DNA of 7,544 nucleotides from the NCBI GenBank assembly GCA_031274845.1, contig JAISPN010000199.1:1-7544 (forward strand), read 5' to 3'. A model generated the notes under the pieces. It was not told where the DNA came from, ran no database searches, and was given only the letters and a program-made list of their open reading frames with translations. Positions 6,950 to 7,544 of the stretch are shown here, one piece after another (the stretch's first letter is position 1; the number at the start of each line of letters is the position of its first letter). Origin of the DNA: Acidobacteriaceae bacterium (GTDB taxonomy: Bacteria; Acidobacteriota; Vicinamibacteria; Vicinamibacterales; CAVVIG01). Both the position numbers and the translations under genes were made by a program.

Positions 6950-7010
6950 GCGATGTCGCCCATCAACAAAACAGCGTCACTACACCACGCAGAGTGGAAC
7001 GGATGTCGCC

Positions 7011-7544
7011 ATGGCAAGTAGCTCACGCAAGGAATCGTTTACGGACTTCTTCAAGGCCGCAACGGGTGGATTCATCCCATACGACTGGCAGATCCAGATT
7101 GCCCTCGACAACCTGCCCGACGTGCTTCCCGTTCCAGCAGGCCTCGGAAAAACAGAAGTTGCGCTGGCATGGGCATGGCGCCGGCTTGCCGACAACCAAC
7201 CCGAACCGTTACACCTCGCGTTCTGCCTGCCGACGCGGAGTCTTGTGACGCAGACTTTTCAGCGCTTGAAGACCTACTTCGACGCGCTCAAGGCATGGAA
7301 GCCGGAAATCGACGTCAGCGTCCACCAACTCATGGGTGGTTCTATCGATAACGACTGGGCTAGCCAGCCCGATAAACCATGGGTTCTCGTCGGCACACAG
7401 GATCAGTTGTTATCCCGCGCGCTCAACCGCGGCTACGCCATGAGTCGCTTTGAGTGGCCGGTTCACTTCGGTCTCCTCAATAACGACTGTCAGTGGCTCA
7501 TCGACGAGGTTCAGCTCATGGGGCCTGGACTCTGGACAACCTCA
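7011..7544 (+). CDS. cas3: CRISPR-associated helicase Cas3, type I-G (I-U)-like, N-terminal part
   Basis: The frame is open from ATG 7011 through the last base (178 codons), so the gene is cut by the window. It is the ATP-driven helicase end of Cas3, which in type I systems is recruited by Cascade to unwind and degrade target DNA. Visible motifs in order: the adenine-contacting YDWQ (24-27); Walker A as PAGLGKT (42-48); motif Ia LPTRSLVTQT (73-82); VGTQDQLLSRALNRGYAMSR (127-146); and Walker B as DEVQ (165-168) in WLIDEVQLMGPGL. The GYAMSR-FEWPVHFGLLNND-DEVQLMG block is, from memory, characteristic of type I-G (GSU0051-type) Cas3. The helicase begins almost at residue 1, so there is no N-terminal HD nuclease; in this subtype the HD domain is expected at the C terminus, outside the window. 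The ATG is the only start after an in-frame TAG at 6948; its ribosome-binding site is weak. A Csb1/Csb2/Csx17 Cascade is expected downstream. Confidence 0.85.
   Translation, partial: MASSSRKESFTDFFKAATGGFIPYDWQIQIALDNLPDVLPVPAGLGKTEVALAWAWRRLADNQPEPLHLAFCLPTRSLVTQTFQRLKTYFDALKAWKPEIDVSVHQLMGGSIDNDWASQPDKPWVLVGTQDQLLSRALNRGYAMSRFEWPVHFGLLNNDCQWLIDEVQLMGPGLWTTS

Noticed and set aside
6516..7010. A CRISPR array or leader beside cas3
   Set aside because: No repeat of 25-40 bases occurs even twice; only short 7-9-base motifs recur.
6952..7010. Direct repeat GATGTCGCC (6952-6960 and 7002-7010)
   Set aside because: Only nine bases, with no further matching flank. Too short to call an attachment site or duplication.
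6994..7248. An 84-codon plus-strand frame starting just before cas3
   Set aside because: It overlaps the cas3 frame, which carries all the helicase motifs. It is an out-of-frame shadow with no domain.

Overview
The window is GC-rich DNA (the pump genes are roughly two-thirds G+C by eye). It suggests a Gram-negative bacterium, most likely an Acidobacteriota-type soil lineage. That guess rests on protein style only: a PadR regulator tied to an RND pump, and a YncE-like beta-propeller tail ending in a PMVPGSFVLLEIGR-type sequence. No marker gene fixes the taxonomy.

Layout. (1) Positions 1-114, plus strand: the last 37 codons of a probable YncE/YVTN beta-propeller protein. (2) Positions 115-194: a short gap between convergent genes holding a near-perfect 19-bp hairpin, probably a two-way terminator. 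(3) Positions 195-6433, minus strand: a compact four-gene operon. In transcription order it runs outer-membrane channel (TolC/OprM family), inner-membrane RND transporter, lipoprotein periplasmic adaptor (HlyD/AcrA family), PadR-family repressor. Gaps are 4 nt and 3 nt, and the last pair overlaps, so all four are probably co-transcribed. A promoter with a perfect TTGACA -35 box lies just upstream of the channel gene. Palindromes sit around the expected transcription start and are good candidate PadR operators. (4) Positions 6516-7010: about 500 bp without a convincing gene. Within it, 6661-6960 falls to about 48% G+C and carries several inverted repeats. (5) Positions 7011-7544, plus strand and running off the end: the first 178 codons of a Cas3-type helicase. 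Its motifs and lack of an N-terminal HD domain fit the type I-G (formerly I-U) CRISPR-Cas Cas3.

How the genes work together. The channel, transporter and adaptor form a complete tripartite efflux pump, and the PadR repressor at the operon end probably closes a feedback loop on it. The transporter belongs to a branch that lacks two hallmark residues of the AcrB proton relay: D-E instead of D-D in TM4, and Ala in place of the TM10 Lys. The CRISPR-Cas gene is functionally unrelated. The AT-richer spacer before it may mark the edge of a defence module that continues beyond the window. No CRISPR repeat, tRNA, rRNA, insertion sequence or integrase is visible. The window shows a known kind of system at its right edge, not a demonstrably new one.
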